DNA of 64,000 nt from Leeuwenhoekiella marinoflava DSM 3653 (GTDB lineage Bacteria; Bacteroidota; Bacteroidia; Flavobacteriales; Flavobacteriaceae). Both the position numbers and the translations under genes were made by a program. Below, piece after piece: positions 16,874 through 26,341 of this stretch. The notes under the pieces are model-generated. The model searched no databases and was not told the origin of the DNA. It saw only the letters and a list, made by a program, of their open reading frames with translations. The DNA lies in contig NZ_FQUN01000005.1 of assembly GCF_900129005.1 (NCBI RefSeq), positions 62,001-126,000 on the forward strand, read 5' to 3'. How positions within the stretch are numbered: position 1 is the stretch's first letter; every line of letters begins with the position of its first letter.

Positions 16874-18712
16874 TTAACCTTTCAGTACAAGTTTATTAGA
16901 GCCTTTTTGACGATCGATAGAAAACAAAGCACTAATTAATCCCAAGTGAGAAAATCCTTGCGGAAAGTTACCTAAATGAGCTCCAGACAGATCCAATTCT
17001 TCTGAGAATAGATTCAGATGATTACTATAACTCATTAATTTCTGAAAGTATCTGGAAGCTTTTTCTACTTCACCTCCACGCGATAAGCATTCTAGATACC
17101 AGAATGAACCAATTGTAAAAGAGCCTTCCCGATTTTCATTTTTTACAGGGATACTGTCGTGAAGGTTTCGATAAACAAGAACCTCATCAATTATCAATTG
17201 TTCTTCGATTACTTTACGGGTTTTTAACCAGCGCTTGTCGTACGGACTTATAAACTTCATCAACGGCATCATCAGCAATGAGGAGTCTACGGTTTTGGCT
17301 CCTTTAAAATGCACATAACTCTGTAATTCTTCATCCCAAAAATTATCATAGATATCTTTAAAAATCAGGTTTCGGTTTTCTATCCATTTGGTGACGTCTG
17401 TGGGCAACGAGCGCTTTCTTACCAATCTAATTGCTCGATCTAAAGCTACCCAACACATCAATCTGGAATACAGATAATGTCTTTTCACCTCACGTACTTC
17501 CCAGATACCGTGATCTGGTGACTCCCAATTTTCACAAACAAAATCGATTAGTTTTTCAACATTTTTCCAGAATGAATACATCACCTGCTGGCCGTACTTG
17601 TCAAATAAATAAATCGTATCCATCAATTCGCCAAAAACATCCAACTGCAATTGACCTGTCGCAGCATTACCTATACGCACCGGTTTTGACTCTTTATAGC
17701 CGGCAAAATCCAACTCTTCTTCATCCAGATCACGCCCGCCATCTAAGCGATACATAATCTGTAACTCTACATCACCATTTATATCTGCATCTATACGCTC
17801 ATAGACCCACTTCATAAAATCTGAAGCCTCGTTTATAAAGCCCAATCTCATAAAAGCATACATCGTAAATGCCGCATCCCTAATCCATACATAACGATAA
17901 TCCCAGTTCTTATCACCTCCTAAAGTTTCAGGTAATGCGTATGTAGGAGCAGCAATGGGTGCACCATATTTAGAACTTGTGAGCAATTTTAAGGTGATTG
18001 CAGAACGCTTCATATGCTGCGCGAAATCTCCTTTATAGGTGCAGGTTTTAATCCAGTTTTTCCAGAATTGCAAAGTCTCTTCTAGTTTGTTTGCTATAGT
18101 TTCTTCACCATGACTATCAAAGGTGTAACTTTCTTTCTCCGAATCACTTTCGATAATAAAATAAGCTTGCTCTCCTTCTTTTAACTGAAACTCGTTGATT
18201 GTATTTCCCTCTGCTACTAATGGAACAGAAGCCGAAAATTTGAGTCCTTTGTCAAAATTTTTATTTGTGAAACTTAAAGTATGATTGTCTGTTATTTGAG
18301 TTTCGGTTGAAACTTTACCGTAATTGAGTTGCACTTTAATATCCAGATCAAAGTTTACGCTTCCGCGGATAACTTCTATCTTTCTTATCAGTTGATTGGG
18401 AACTTCTTTACCTATTCCTATGGGCATAAAATCTGTAAACGCTACTGTATAAGTTTCAGATAAAAAACGCGTGGTCAAGACACTCGTATCTAACACATAT
18501 TCCTGAAAACATTTAGTGAAATCTCCCTGAGGTTTTGTGACAAAATAACCGCCTTTATTTCGGTCTAAAATAGATCCAAAAACTGAGTGTGAATCAAATT
18601 CAGGAAAACTCATAAACTCAATGGCCCCTTCTTTTTGAATTAATGCGCAGGTTCTACAATTTCCTATTAGTCCATATGATTCAATTGCGGGGTACTCAGA
18701 AAAATCAATCAT
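16874..18712 (-). CDS. Glycoside hydrolase family 15 protein (glucoamylase/trehalase-like)
   Basis: This is a 612-residue protein with no signal peptide, so cytoplasmic. The N-terminal beta domain starts SYGLIGNCRTCALI and contains FPEFDSHSVFG. The (alpha/alpha)6 barrel carries GGDKNWDYRYVWIRDA and GQLQLDVFGELMD. The C-terminal ELDLSGAHLGNFPQGFSHLG holds the likely catalytic glutamate. Length and layout match bacterial GH15 enzymes, several of which are trehalases or glucodextranases; the substrate here is open. It is the last gene of the repeat-bracketed block and is transcribed away from xdhC. Confidence 0.9.
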   Translation of the reverse strand: MIDFSEYPAIESYGLIGNCRTCALIQKEGAIEFMSFPEFDSHSVFGSILDRNKGGYFVTKPQGDFTKCFQEYVLDTSVLTTRFLSETYTVAFTDFMPIGIGKEVPNQLIRKIEVIRGSVNFDLDIKVQLNYGKVSTETQITDNHTLSFTNKNFDKGLKFSASVPLVAEGNTINEFQLKEGEQAYFIIESDSEKESYTFDSHGEETIANKLEETLQFWKNWIKTCTYKGDFAQHMKRSAITLKLLTSSKYGAPIAAPTYALPETLGGDKNWDYRYVWIRDAAFTMYAFMRLGFINEASDFMKWVYERIDADINGDVELQIMYRLDGGRDLDEEELDFAGYKESKPVRIGNAATGQLQLDVFGELMDTIYLFDKYGQQVMYSFWKNVEKLIDFVCENWESPDHGIWEVREVKRHYLYSRLMCWVALDRAIRLVRKRSLPTDVTKWIENRNLIFKDIYDNFWDEELQSYVHFKGAKTVDSSLLMMPLMKFISPYDKRWLKTRKVIEEQLIIDEVLVYRNLHDSIPVKNENREGSFTIGSFWYLECLSRGGEVEKASRYFQKLMSYSNHLNLFSEELDLSGAHLGNFPQGFSHLGLISALFSIDRQKGSNKLVLKG

Positions 18713-18932
18713 TTATAAGTTTGCTTGTTTAAAGGTTTATTATCTATAAACCGAAAAATTACTGATTAATGCAGCCTTTTTTTATTAAAATAAAGGTAAA
18801 ATCTGCTTCATAAGCTAAGTTGTGGAGCTACTCAAAATTCATAAAATCTTGTAAAAATTCTACTGATACCGTATGATAGTAAAAAATAGATTTAAATTAC
18901 TCGACCAATTAAGTTACAAATGATTTATATCC

Positions 18933-18995
18933 TGATTATTGAGTAAATCTTCTTGGGCAAGCCTAGAAGCATTTAAATCTCGATTATCGAGTAAA
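18933..18995 (+). repeat. Structured dispersed repeat, copy B, with a degenerate second unit
   Basis: Bases 18956-18995 match copy A (12965-13004, opposite strand) at 36 of 40 positions. The hairpin arms here (TTCTTGG / CCTAGAA) differ from those of copy A but remain complementary apart from one pair, around the same GCAAG loop. The right half has a perfect palindrome CTCGAT-T-ATCGAG. A second right half, TGATTATTGAGTAAAT at 18933-18948, matches 18981-18996 at 14 of 16 bases, 48 bases apart. The copy ends nine bases before the xdhC ATG. Confidence 0.75.
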
Positions 18996-19003
18996 TACTA
19001 CAA

Positions 19004-20038
19004 ATGACACACGAATTAAAAGAACTCATTGCCTCAGCTTTTAACTACCATAAAAACCAAGAAAGATGTGTGATGGCAAGCGTGGTTGATCTGGATGGCT
19101 CTTCGTACAGAAAGCCCGGTGTGCGTATGCTTATTTCTGAAAGCGACACAATGACCGGCGCCGTTAGCGGTGGCTGTGTTGAGAAAGAGGTTCTGTTTCA
19201 GGCTGCGGAAGTTTTTGAAACCGGAAAATCCAAAATGATGACCTATGACGGGCGTTACCGTTTGGGCTGTGAAGGTGTTATTTATATTTTAATTGAACCT
19301 GTTGTCGTTACTGAAATGCTTTTTGAAAAGTTCAACAACGAACTTATAAACCGAACCAACCTCAAGCTAGAATCATTTTACAGCAGATCTGTGGAAGAGG
19401 TCTCAAATATTTTGAGAACTCAAATTATTTTAAGTACCGGTGAGAAACTTTACTTATCTCCTATTTCTGATGAGCAAATCAATACAGAAACTAGTTTGGT
19501 TTTTAAGCAAGAATTACCTCCGTTGTTTCAGCTGTTTTTATTTGGTTCTGAACACGATGCGGTTCAGTTGGGTATTACCGCATCACAATTGGGTTGGCAA
19601 GTCACAGTAATTGCCTCTCCAAAAGACCCTAAAACCAAAGCTAATTTTCCAGGAGTTCATCAAGTTCTACATTTAACACCTCAAGATGCTACTATGCTTA
19701 CTATTGACGAAGAATCTGCTGTGGTACTTATGAATCATAACTACGCTACAGATCTCAATTTTTTGGTAAACATAATTGATAAAAAACCCAATTATATCGG
19801 TGTTTTAGGAAGTTCAAAAAGACGTGAAAAATTATTCAACGAACTCATGGATTATAAACCCGAACTATTTGAAGAAACCTTAGACACCATTTACGGGCCG
19901 GCGGGAATAGATATAGGAGCTATTACTCCACAAGAAATCGCTCTTTCTGTTACTGCTGAAATTCTAGCTCTAAAGCGAAAACGCGAAATACAATCGCTTC
20001 GGGATAAAATCAAACACGCTACTTCTCACAACAATTAA
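19004..20038 (+). CDS. xdhC: XdhC/CoxI-family molybdenum cofactor insertion chaperone
   Basis: This 344-residue protein has the N-terminal XdhC/CoxI domain (DLDGSSYRKPGVRMLI, GAVSGGCVEKEV) and a C-terminal Rossmann domain (LFLFGSEHDAVQLG, GVLGSSKRREKL, GPAGIDIGAITPQEIALS). Such proteins bind Moco or its cytosine dinucleotide form, promote sulfuration and insert it into xanthine dehydrogenase-type enzymes. It is convergent with the three oxidoreductase genes next to it, which are its probable clients. Its start sits just after repeat copy B, so the repeat may lie in its promoter or leader. Confidence 0.9.
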   Translation: MTHELKELIASAFNYHKNQERCVMASVVDLDGSSYRKPGVRMLISESDTMTGAVSGGCVEKEVLFQAAEVFETGKSKMMTYDGRYRLGCEGVIYILIEPVVVTEMLFEKFNNELINRTNLKLESFYSRSVEEVSNILRTQIILSTGEKLYLSPISDEQINTETSLVFKQELPPLFQLFLFGSEHDAVQLGITASQLGWQVTVIASPKDPKTKANFPGVHQVLHLTPQDATMLTIDEESAVVLMNHNYATDLNFLVNIIDKKPNYIGVLGSSKRREKLFNELMDYKPELFEETLDTIYGPAGIDIGAITPQEIALSVTAEILALKRKREIQSLRDKIKHATSHNN

Positions 20039-20061
20039 TCAAAGCCAGAAAATTCACTCTA

Positions 20062-20104
20062 TAAAAAAAGGCTTTAACTGTTTCATTTAAAACCTTTTTT
20101 ATAT
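20062..20104. terminator. Imperfect bidirectional terminator
   Basis: An A6-GG...TTTAA arm pairs imperfectly with a TTTAAAACC-T6 arm between the convergent xdhC and large-subunit genes. Confidence 0.5.
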
Positions 20105-20110
20105 CAAAAT

Positions 20111-22285
20111 TTACCAGTTAAGCAACTCCGGTTCTTTTTGAGCTACTATTAATTTTTCTGGAGTGATTGGTAAATCACGCATACGCTTACCAGTCGCATT
20201 AAATATCGCATTGGCTATAGAAGCCGCAACACTGGTGATACCGAGTTCACCAACACCTTTAATTCCCATTTTATTTGCAATCTTATCTTCTTCCGGTAAA
20301 AAGATAACATCAATATTCGCCATATCCAGATTCACCGGCACGTGATAATCTGCGAAAGAACGGGTGATAAAATTACCATAATTAGGTTCTACTTTTGTCT
20401 GTTCAGCTATCGCCATACCGGCCCCCATAGCACAACCGCCAATAATTTGACCAAAAGCTGTCTTGGGATTTAGAATTTTTCCACAGGAAGCTACATTAAG
20501 CATTCTTTTGATTCTAAAAACTCCTGTGTCTTTATCCACCCAAACTTCAGTAAAGTTGGCTCCAAAAGAAAACACCGAATGCTTCTTAAATTCTTCATCA
20601 GGTTCTGCTGTTCCTTCAGCTTCAAACAAATTGAGGTTTCCGGCTTGCATCATTTTAGCGATACCTGCATCAGCAGCTTTCAATCCTGATTTTTCTTCCA
20701 AAGCAGTAAGGGCATTTTCACAAGCTGCGCGCGCTCCATTTGAAAACGAAGCGGCACCCCAAGAACCACCGGAACCCGGAGTTTTAGGGAAATCTGAATC
20801 TCCCAATTCTACATCTATCTGGGATACAGAAATATTTAAATATTCTGAAGCGGTCTGTGCAATAATGGTGTAACTACCCGTACCTATATCGGTCGCATCC
20901 ATTTGAATAGTAGCACGAACCTTAGTATCTTTAAGTTCTAAAATAACTTTAGCAGAAGTCTTCTGATAAGGGGCGCGTCGTGAAGCACCACTTACGCCGT
21001 AACCTACCAGCCAATTTCCTTCTTCTTTAGTTCCGGGCTCTTGTGGTCTGTTTTTCCAGCCAAATTCTTCAGCACCTATCTTGAGGCATTCATTGAGTAA
21101 TCTAGAGGAAAAAGGTTTATCACTGCTAGGATCAACCTGTGTGTCATTTTTCACTCTAAAATCTACAGGATCCATTTTAAGTTTCCACGCCATTTCATCC
21201 ATAGCAGATTCTAACGCAAAACTACCGGTTGCTTCTCCCGGAGCTCGCATTGCAAACGGAGTTTGCAAATTCATCGGCATCAGGCGGTGTGTAACTTTAT
21301 TATTTGGTGTTTTGTATAACATCTTAGTAACCGTACCACAAGATTCTTGAAACTCTTCATAGGTAGAAGTGTGTGATAAGGTATCGTGTGATAGAGCCGT
21401 TAAGCTACCGTCTGACTTTGCACCCACTTGTATTTTTTGTTCGTTACGCTGTCTCAGATTGGTGTTGGTAAACATTTGATTTCGCGTAACGGTCATCTGT
21501 ACTGGTCTGCCTATTTGTTTAGAAGCCATTACTCCCAAAATCACGTGCTGTTTTGCATGAAGTTTTGATCCAAAACCACCACCTACAAAAGGCGCAATTA
21601 CCCGTACATTTTTCTTTTCAATCTGAAAGGTATCTGCGATTGTTATGGTTGCATCGTCTATTATTTGCTGACTTGCATATGCCTGAACATCACCATTATT
21701 CCAAGAAGCAATAATTGCATGAAGCTCCATAGGGTGATGATGCTCTATTGGAGTATTATATGTCTGTTCTAAAGTGACATCTGCTTCTGCCATTCCCTGC
21801 ATTATATTACCTCTGGAATAGTCTGATTTTTCTGTGGGTTTGTATGCTTTACCTCGAGAACTGTCAAAGTCAATATCCGGTTTCTTTTCGCTATAAGTAT
21901 ATTTTACTAAACTTGCTGCATATTGTGCCTGCTCAAAAGTTTCCGCTATAACAAGACCTACGTACTCCCCGTAATAATGCACATCAGCATTTTGTAATAC
22001 CGGCTGAATACTTGAAGTTGAAATGGCAGGCAATTCTTCTTCGTAATGCTTCAGTTTATCTGCATTCTTATAGGTAAGAATCTTAATGACTCCTTTTTGT
22101 TTTTCGGCTTCGCTGGTATCTATTGCTGTGATTGTACCTTTAGCTATCGTGCTGTTGATTCCTTGCGCATAGGCTAAATTTTTCACATTGAATTCTGAAG
22201 CATATTTAGCCAGCCCCATCACCTTAAGCCGACCTTCTACACGGTCTATTGGGTTTCCGGTTCCTATTGATATATCTGTATCCAT
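20111..22285 (-). CDS. Molybdopterin-binding large subunit, PaoC/YagR-type aldehyde oxidoreductase
   Basis: This 724-residue subunit of the xanthine oxidase family has FVGGGFGSKLHAKQHV, FAMRAPGEATG and the active-site glutamate E680 in GIKGVGELGITS. About 730 residues is the PaoC/YagR length, shorter than the xanthine dehydrogenase large subunit. There is no signal peptide; in the E. coli PaoABC complex the holoenzyme is exported by Tat through the signal on the iron-sulfur subunit. Here the third gene also has such a signal, so the same hitchhiker export is inferred. Likely reaction: oxidation of aromatic or other aldehydes in the periplasm. Confidence 0.88.
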   Translation of the reverse strand: MDTDISIGTGNPIDRVEGRLKVMGLAKYASEFNVKNLAYAQGINSTIAKGTITAIDTSEAEKQKGVIKILTYKNADKLKHYEEELPAISTSSIQPVLQNADVHYYGEYVGLVIAETFEQAQYAASLVKYTYSEKKPDIDFDSSRGKAYKPTEKSDYSRGNIMQGMAEADVTLEQTYNTPIEHHHPMELHAIIASWNNGDVQAYASQQIIDDATITIADTFQIEKKNVRVIAPFVGGGFGSKLHAKQHVILGVMASKQIGRPVQMTVTRNQMFTNTNLRQRNEQKIQVGAKSDGSLTALSHDTLSHTSTYEEFQESCGTVTKMLYKTPNNKVTHRLMPMNLQTPFAMRAPGEATGSFALESAMDEMAWKLKMDPVDFRVKNDTQVDPSSDKPFSSRLLNECLKIGAEEFGWKNRPQEPGTKEEGNWLVGYGVSGASRRAPYQKTSAKVILELKDTKVRATIQMDATDIGTGSYTIIAQTASEYLNISVSQIDVELGDSDFPKTPGSGGSWGAASFSNGARAACENALTALEEKSGLKAADAGIAKMMQAGNLNLFEAEGTAEPDEEFKKHSVFSFGANFTEVWVDKDTGVFRIKRMLNVASCGKILNPKTAFGQIIGGCAMGAGMAIAEQTKVEPNYGNFITRSFADYHVPVNLDMANIDVIFLPEEDKIANKMGIKGVGELGITSVAASIANAIFNATGKRMRDLPITPEKLIVAQKEPELLNW

Positions 22286-22312
22286 TTCTTTAAATTTTGT
22301 GGTGATTTACTA

Positions 22313-23305
22313 CTAAGCCGTTTTTGCCAGTGCTTGCTCTAATGCTCTCACGATTGCTTTTTTTCCCATTGTGACCTTGTATTCATTTTCAGAAAGGATT
22401 TTAGCATCTTTTAGCGCGAGTTTAGCAGCCTGTTCAAAATTGGCGGTTGTTGGCATCTTCCCGGTTAGGAACGCTTCAGCTTTAGTAAGTTTCCAGGGTT
22501 TGTGAGCAACACCACCCATAGCAAGACCAATATCTGTAATCATTCCTCCGAAAATTTTAAGTCCGGCTGCAACAGATATCAATGCAAAAGCATAACTGCT
22601 ACGCTCTCTGATTTTCAGATAGTGATAATTGGTTTTAAATTTTGGCTGCGTTAAATCAATTGCCGTGATGATTTCCCCCGGAAGTATCGTATTATCTTTT
22701 TCCGGTTGCTCGCCTGGCAATCTGTGAAAATCTGTAAACTCGATAGTTCGTGATGTTCGATCCGGTTTTTGAAGGATCACAGTAGCTCCTAATGCTGCCA
22801 GCGCCACACACATATCTGAAGGATGTGTTGCCACACAGCTTTCGCTCCAACCAAAGATGGCGTGTTTTGCATTAGCACCTTCTAATGCACCGCAACCACT
22901 ACCCGGCTCACGCTTGTTACACGGCATAGAAGCTTCAAAGAAGTAAGGGCAACGCGTGCGTTGTAATAAATTACCGCCGTTTGTTGCCATATTACGAATC
23001 TGTGCCGTAGCAGCAGATAACATCGCCATAGACAGTAGCGGATAGTTCTTTCTAATATCAGGATGATTTGCAGTTTCTGAATTGCTCAGCATTGCGCCAA
23101 GTGTAAAACCGCCGGTATCGTTTGATGTAATCGTATCAAAATCAAGGTCGGCAACTTCAATGATTTGTGAAGGTCTTTCAACATCCTCTTTCATCAAATC
23201 AACTAGATTTGTTCCTCCTCCAAGATATTTTGCTTCAGTATTGTTTGCAGAAGCCGTTAAAGCTTCTTGTATTGTTTTCGCTTGAGTATATGTAAATGGT
23301 CTCAT
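22313..23305 (-). CDS. FAD-binding subunit, PaoB/YagS-type, with extra Fe-S cluster loop
   Basis: This 330-residue protein is of the CO dehydrogenase flavoprotein medium-subunit family. The FAD motif is AKYLGGGTNLVDLMKED near the N-terminus, with NMATNGGNLLQRTRCPYFFE after it. Four cysteines, in TRCPYF, MPCNKR, GSGCGA and SESC, match the loop that holds a [4Fe-4S] cluster in E. coli PaoB, which ordinary xanthine dehydrogenase FAD subunits lack. It passes electrons from Moco and 2Fe-2S centres. It lies 27 bases from the large-subunit gene in one operon. Confidence 0.9.
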   Translation of the reverse strand: MRPFTYTQAKTIQEALTASANNTEAKYLGGGTNLVDLMKEDVERPSQIIEVADLDFDTITSNDTGGFTLGAMLSNSETANHPDIRKNYPLLSMAMLSAATAQIRNMATNGGNLLQRTRCPYFFEASMPCNKREPGSGCGALEGANAKHAIFGWSESCVATHPSDMCVALAALGATVILQKPDRTSRTIEFTDFHRLPGEQPEKDNTILPGEIITAIDLTQPKFKTNYHYLKIRERSSYAFALISVAAGLKIFGGMITDIGLAMGGVAHKPWKLTKAEAFLTGKMPTTANFEQAAKLALKDAKILSENEYKVTMGKKAIVRALEQALAKTA

Positions 23306-23369
23306 AATTTGTTTTTTGGTCTGTCTCTTGGAAATTCAAAAGACATTAATCAGTGTGAAGAAAATAGGT

Positions 23370-24170
23370 TTAAGAATTACTCGCTTCATTCATTTGCTCC
23401 ATAGTAGCAAATTTCCATTTTGGTTTTTCTTCAACACCAGATTGCACTTCTTTAACAGCCTGTACTATATTATTATAAGCCCCACAGCGGCAAATGTTAC
23501 CAGACATACGTTCTCTGATTTCTTCCTCAGAAAGTTCTAAGTCGCTTTTAACAGTAGTAAAATCTTCTGTAACGTAACTGGCTTCTCCGTTTTTAGCTTC
23601 TTCCAATAGAGCAACAGAAGAACAAAGCTGTCCAGGAGTACAATAGCCACATTGATACCCGTCATGCTTTAAGAAAGCTTGTTGCATTGGATGTAATTGA
23701 GAATTCTCTGCCAGACCTTCTACTGTAGTAATCTTTTTGTCTTTACATGTGGCTGCAAGGCTTAGGCAAGAAAGTTTACGCTTGCCATCTATCAGTACCG
23801 TACAAGCCCCGCACTGACCATGGTCGCAACCTTTTTTTGTTCCTGTAAAGTGCAGGTGTTCGCGTAAAGCATCTAGTAAAGAAGTTCTGGAATCTAAAGT
23901 AAGGAGTTCTACTTTGTTATTAACGTGAAGTTTCACTTCTACCTCGTTTAAAAAGGCTTTTAAATCCTTAGGCAAATCTGCGTTTGTTGTGTTTCCAAAC
24001 AATTCTGAAGTAAAATAAGAGGAAGCCATAACGCTTACTCCTGCAGCAGAAACCTTACCTAAAAATCGTCTTCTTGAATCTCCAAAGAGTCCTAACTGAT
24101 TTAAAATTTGTTCTTCATCTTCGGTTAATTTTTCGTTTTCGTAATGTGCTTTTTTGTTGAGCTTTTTCAT
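23370..24170 (-). CDS. Tat-exported 2Fe-2S subunit, PaoA/YagT-type
   Basis: This 266-residue subunit starts at ATG 24170 (an in-frame TTG at 24176 is less likely). A twin-arginine signal, SRRRFLGKVSAAGVSVMAS, sits after an unusually long charged leader of about 35 residues. The plant-type 2Fe-2S cluster is in GTKKGCDHGQCGACTVLIDG, and the second cluster in GYQCGYCTPGQLC and GNICRCGAYN. It is the first gene of the three-gene operon and probably carries the whole complex out through the Tat pore. Confidence 0.9.
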   Translation of the reverse strand: MKKLNKKAHYENEKLTEDEEQILNQLGLFGDSRRRFLGKVSAAGVSVMASSYFTSELFGNTTNADLPKDLKAFLNEVEVKLHVNNKVELLTLDSRTSLLDALREHLHFTGTKKGCDHGQCGACTVLIDGKRKLSCLSLAATCKDKKITTVEGLAENSQLHPMQQAFLKHDGYQCGYCTPGQLCSSVALLEEAKNGEASYVTEDFTTVKSDLELSEEEIRERMSGNICRCGAYNNIVQAVKEVQSGVEEKPKWKFATMEQMNEASNS

Positions 24171-24206
24171 GAGCAAAAGATTGTAGTTTTAGGATAGTTA
24201 GCAAAA

Positions 24207-24221
24207 TGATTTCCCAAATCA
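24207..24221. promoter_or_regulatory. Palindrome upstream of oxidoreductase operon
   Basis: TGATTT-CCC-AAATCA is a perfect inverted repeat, 31 bases before the iron-sulfur subunit. The rest of the gap 24171-24471, between divergent genes, shows no ORF or firm promoter box. An operator role is a guess. Confidence 0.3.
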
Positions 24222-24471
24222 GATGTATAGCAATTTATATTTTAGAAGAAAAAAAAGAAGCTAAAACTATCGATTACAATATATTGCTTAAACAAATACT
24301 CCTTTAAAGATCAGTACTAAATGTCTCTTAAAGAAATCAATATGAATTCATAAATATTTAAATTAATGGAAAGTCTTTGAGTTTTAAGTCTAGTATTTCA
24401 GTATTAAAAAGAAAACTTTTGTTGGTAGATTAAGATTTAATACAGAAATTTTGAGAATATTCTAAACCTTT

Positions 24472-26290
24472 ATGCACAAGCAATCAGTGTTCTCTTTTAT
24501 TTCCCAATTGATTTGGGTTTACATCTTGTTATTTTCCGCAGTTTCGTTTAGTCAAAAACTAACTTCAGGTTTTAAGCACACTAATGCACTGATAAATGAG
24601 ACGAGTCCTTATTTATTGCAACACGCCCACAATCTCGTAAACTGGCAACCGTGGAGTGAAGCAGCATTTGAGCAAGCGAAATCTCAAAACAAATTGGTAA
24701 TTGTTAGCATAGGCTACTCTTCGTGTCACTGGTGTCACGTAATGGAAGAAGAAACTTTTTCGCAGGAAGATGTTGCGCAGGTAATGAATGAGAATTTTAT
24801 AAATATTAAAGTAGATCGTGAAGAACGTCCTGATGTAGATCAAGTTTACATGACCGCAGTTCAACTTATACAAGGCCGTGTCGGCTGGCCGCTTAACGTG
24901 ATTGTTTTGCCTAACGGTAAACCACTTTATGGCGGTACGTATCAAACCAAAACAGACTGGATTAAACTCCTAAACTCTCTTTCTAAAACCTATAAAGAAC
25001 AACCGGAAAAAACTACTGAATTCGCAAATCGAATTGCAGCAGGTATTCAAGAAAAAAATGAATTTGGTACAGAAAAAGGAAGCGTTTTCTTTTCAAAAGA
25101 ATTATTGAATACAAACATCACTACGTTAAAAGAAAATTGGGATTTAACCTATGGAGGATTAAAAGGACAACAGAAATTTATGCTTCCGGCTAATATCAAC
25201 TTTTTACTAGATTATGTAATATTAAGTAACGATGCGCAAGCAAAAAAATATATCAAGCTTTCGTTAAATAATATGGCATTAAGAGGTGTTTACGATCACG
25301 TAGAAGGTGGCTTTTTTAGGTATAGTGTAGATACAAAATGGCAACTCCCACATTTTGAGAAAATGCTTTATGATAATGCGCAATTGCTTAGTGTGTATGC
25401 TAATGCCTATAAGGTTTTTAAAAACCCGCTCTATAAAGAACGTATTGAAGAAACCTATCAATTTTTAAATACCATTTTTAAATCAAAAAAAAGATGATAA
25501 GATCATCGTTTCTTGGAATGCGCTGTTGATTTCTGGGCTGGTGGATGTTTATAAGGCTCTGGGTGATGTTAAATATCTTCATGAAGCTCAGAAAGTTTAT
25601 ACTTCACTATTAAAGAATGCTTACAGGTTTCAAAATCTGGTGCATTCGTACAAAAAAAACAGCAAGCTCGTTGCTGCTTTTTTAGATGATTATGTTTTTA
25701 TGACCAAAGCATCTTTTGATTTATATTCCGTTACAACAGAATTAGAATATCTGGATCAAGCCACTAAACTCTTAAACCAAACTAAAGAAAAATTTACAGA
25801 TAGCGAATCAGTTTTTTATAAGTTTAATTCTGGGAAAGAATTGATTTCTAAAATCATTACCACAAATGATGGGGTTCAACCTTCGGCAAATGCGGTAATG
25901 GCACAAAACCTTCTCAAGCTAGGTCATTTCTATTATAACGAAGCTTATTTAAATGAATCTAAAAATATGTTGATCGCAATGCATGAGAAAATCGCTTCCT
26001 TTCCAGAAAGCTATTCACAGTGGTTTGCACTTCAACTCAATATGACTTTTCCGTATTATGAGATAGCTGTTGTGGGTAATAAAGCTCCTACTCTGCTCTC
26101 AGAATTTAATACCAAACATTTACCCAATGCTATCGTAGTAGGAAGCAGTAAACCTAAAAACCAAAATCTATTTGAAAGCCGTTTTGTAGCCGGTGAAACG
26201 TATATCTACGTTTCTGAAGAACGCGCTTGTAAATTGCCCGTGCAAACGGTTGATGAAGCATTAGAACAGATGGAAACCGAAAGATACTAA
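24472..26290 (+). pseudogene. Broken DUF255 thioredoxin-domain protein (YyaL/SPATA20 family)
   Basis: The first frame (24472-25497, 341 residues) has a signal-like N-terminus, [17 protein letters not shown], the thioredoxin-type [14 protein letters not shown] and [14 protein letters not shown]. It ends in KSKKR and a TGA. The second frame resumes at an 8-A run (25485-25492) with [25 protein letters not shown] and reads to 26290. Intact relatives are about 680-700 residues. Here the pieces total about 605, and the usual middle with the GxFYSxxDADSEGEEGKFY-type motif is absent, so the gene has both an internal deletion of about 85 codons and a frame change. The function of the family is unclear (possibly redox plus a glycan-epimerase-like fold). 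Confidence 0.88.
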
Positions 26291-26295
26291 TAACA

Positions 26296-26320
26296 AAAGT
26301 CCACCTAAATTGGTGGACTT
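26296..26320 (-). terminator. Hairpin terminator, better on the minus strand
   Basis: AAGTCCACC and GGTGGACTT pair around a 6-base loop. On the minus strand a T-rich run follows, so it best serves the DUF2383 gene ending at 26342; it may also stop the upstream gene. Confidence 0.6.
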
Positions 26321-26341
26321 CCATTCTATATGTTTAAGTTT

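Noticed and set aside
20463-20873. 136-codon frame opposite the oxidoreductase large subunit
   Set aside because: It is antisense to a clearly coding region and shows no domain.
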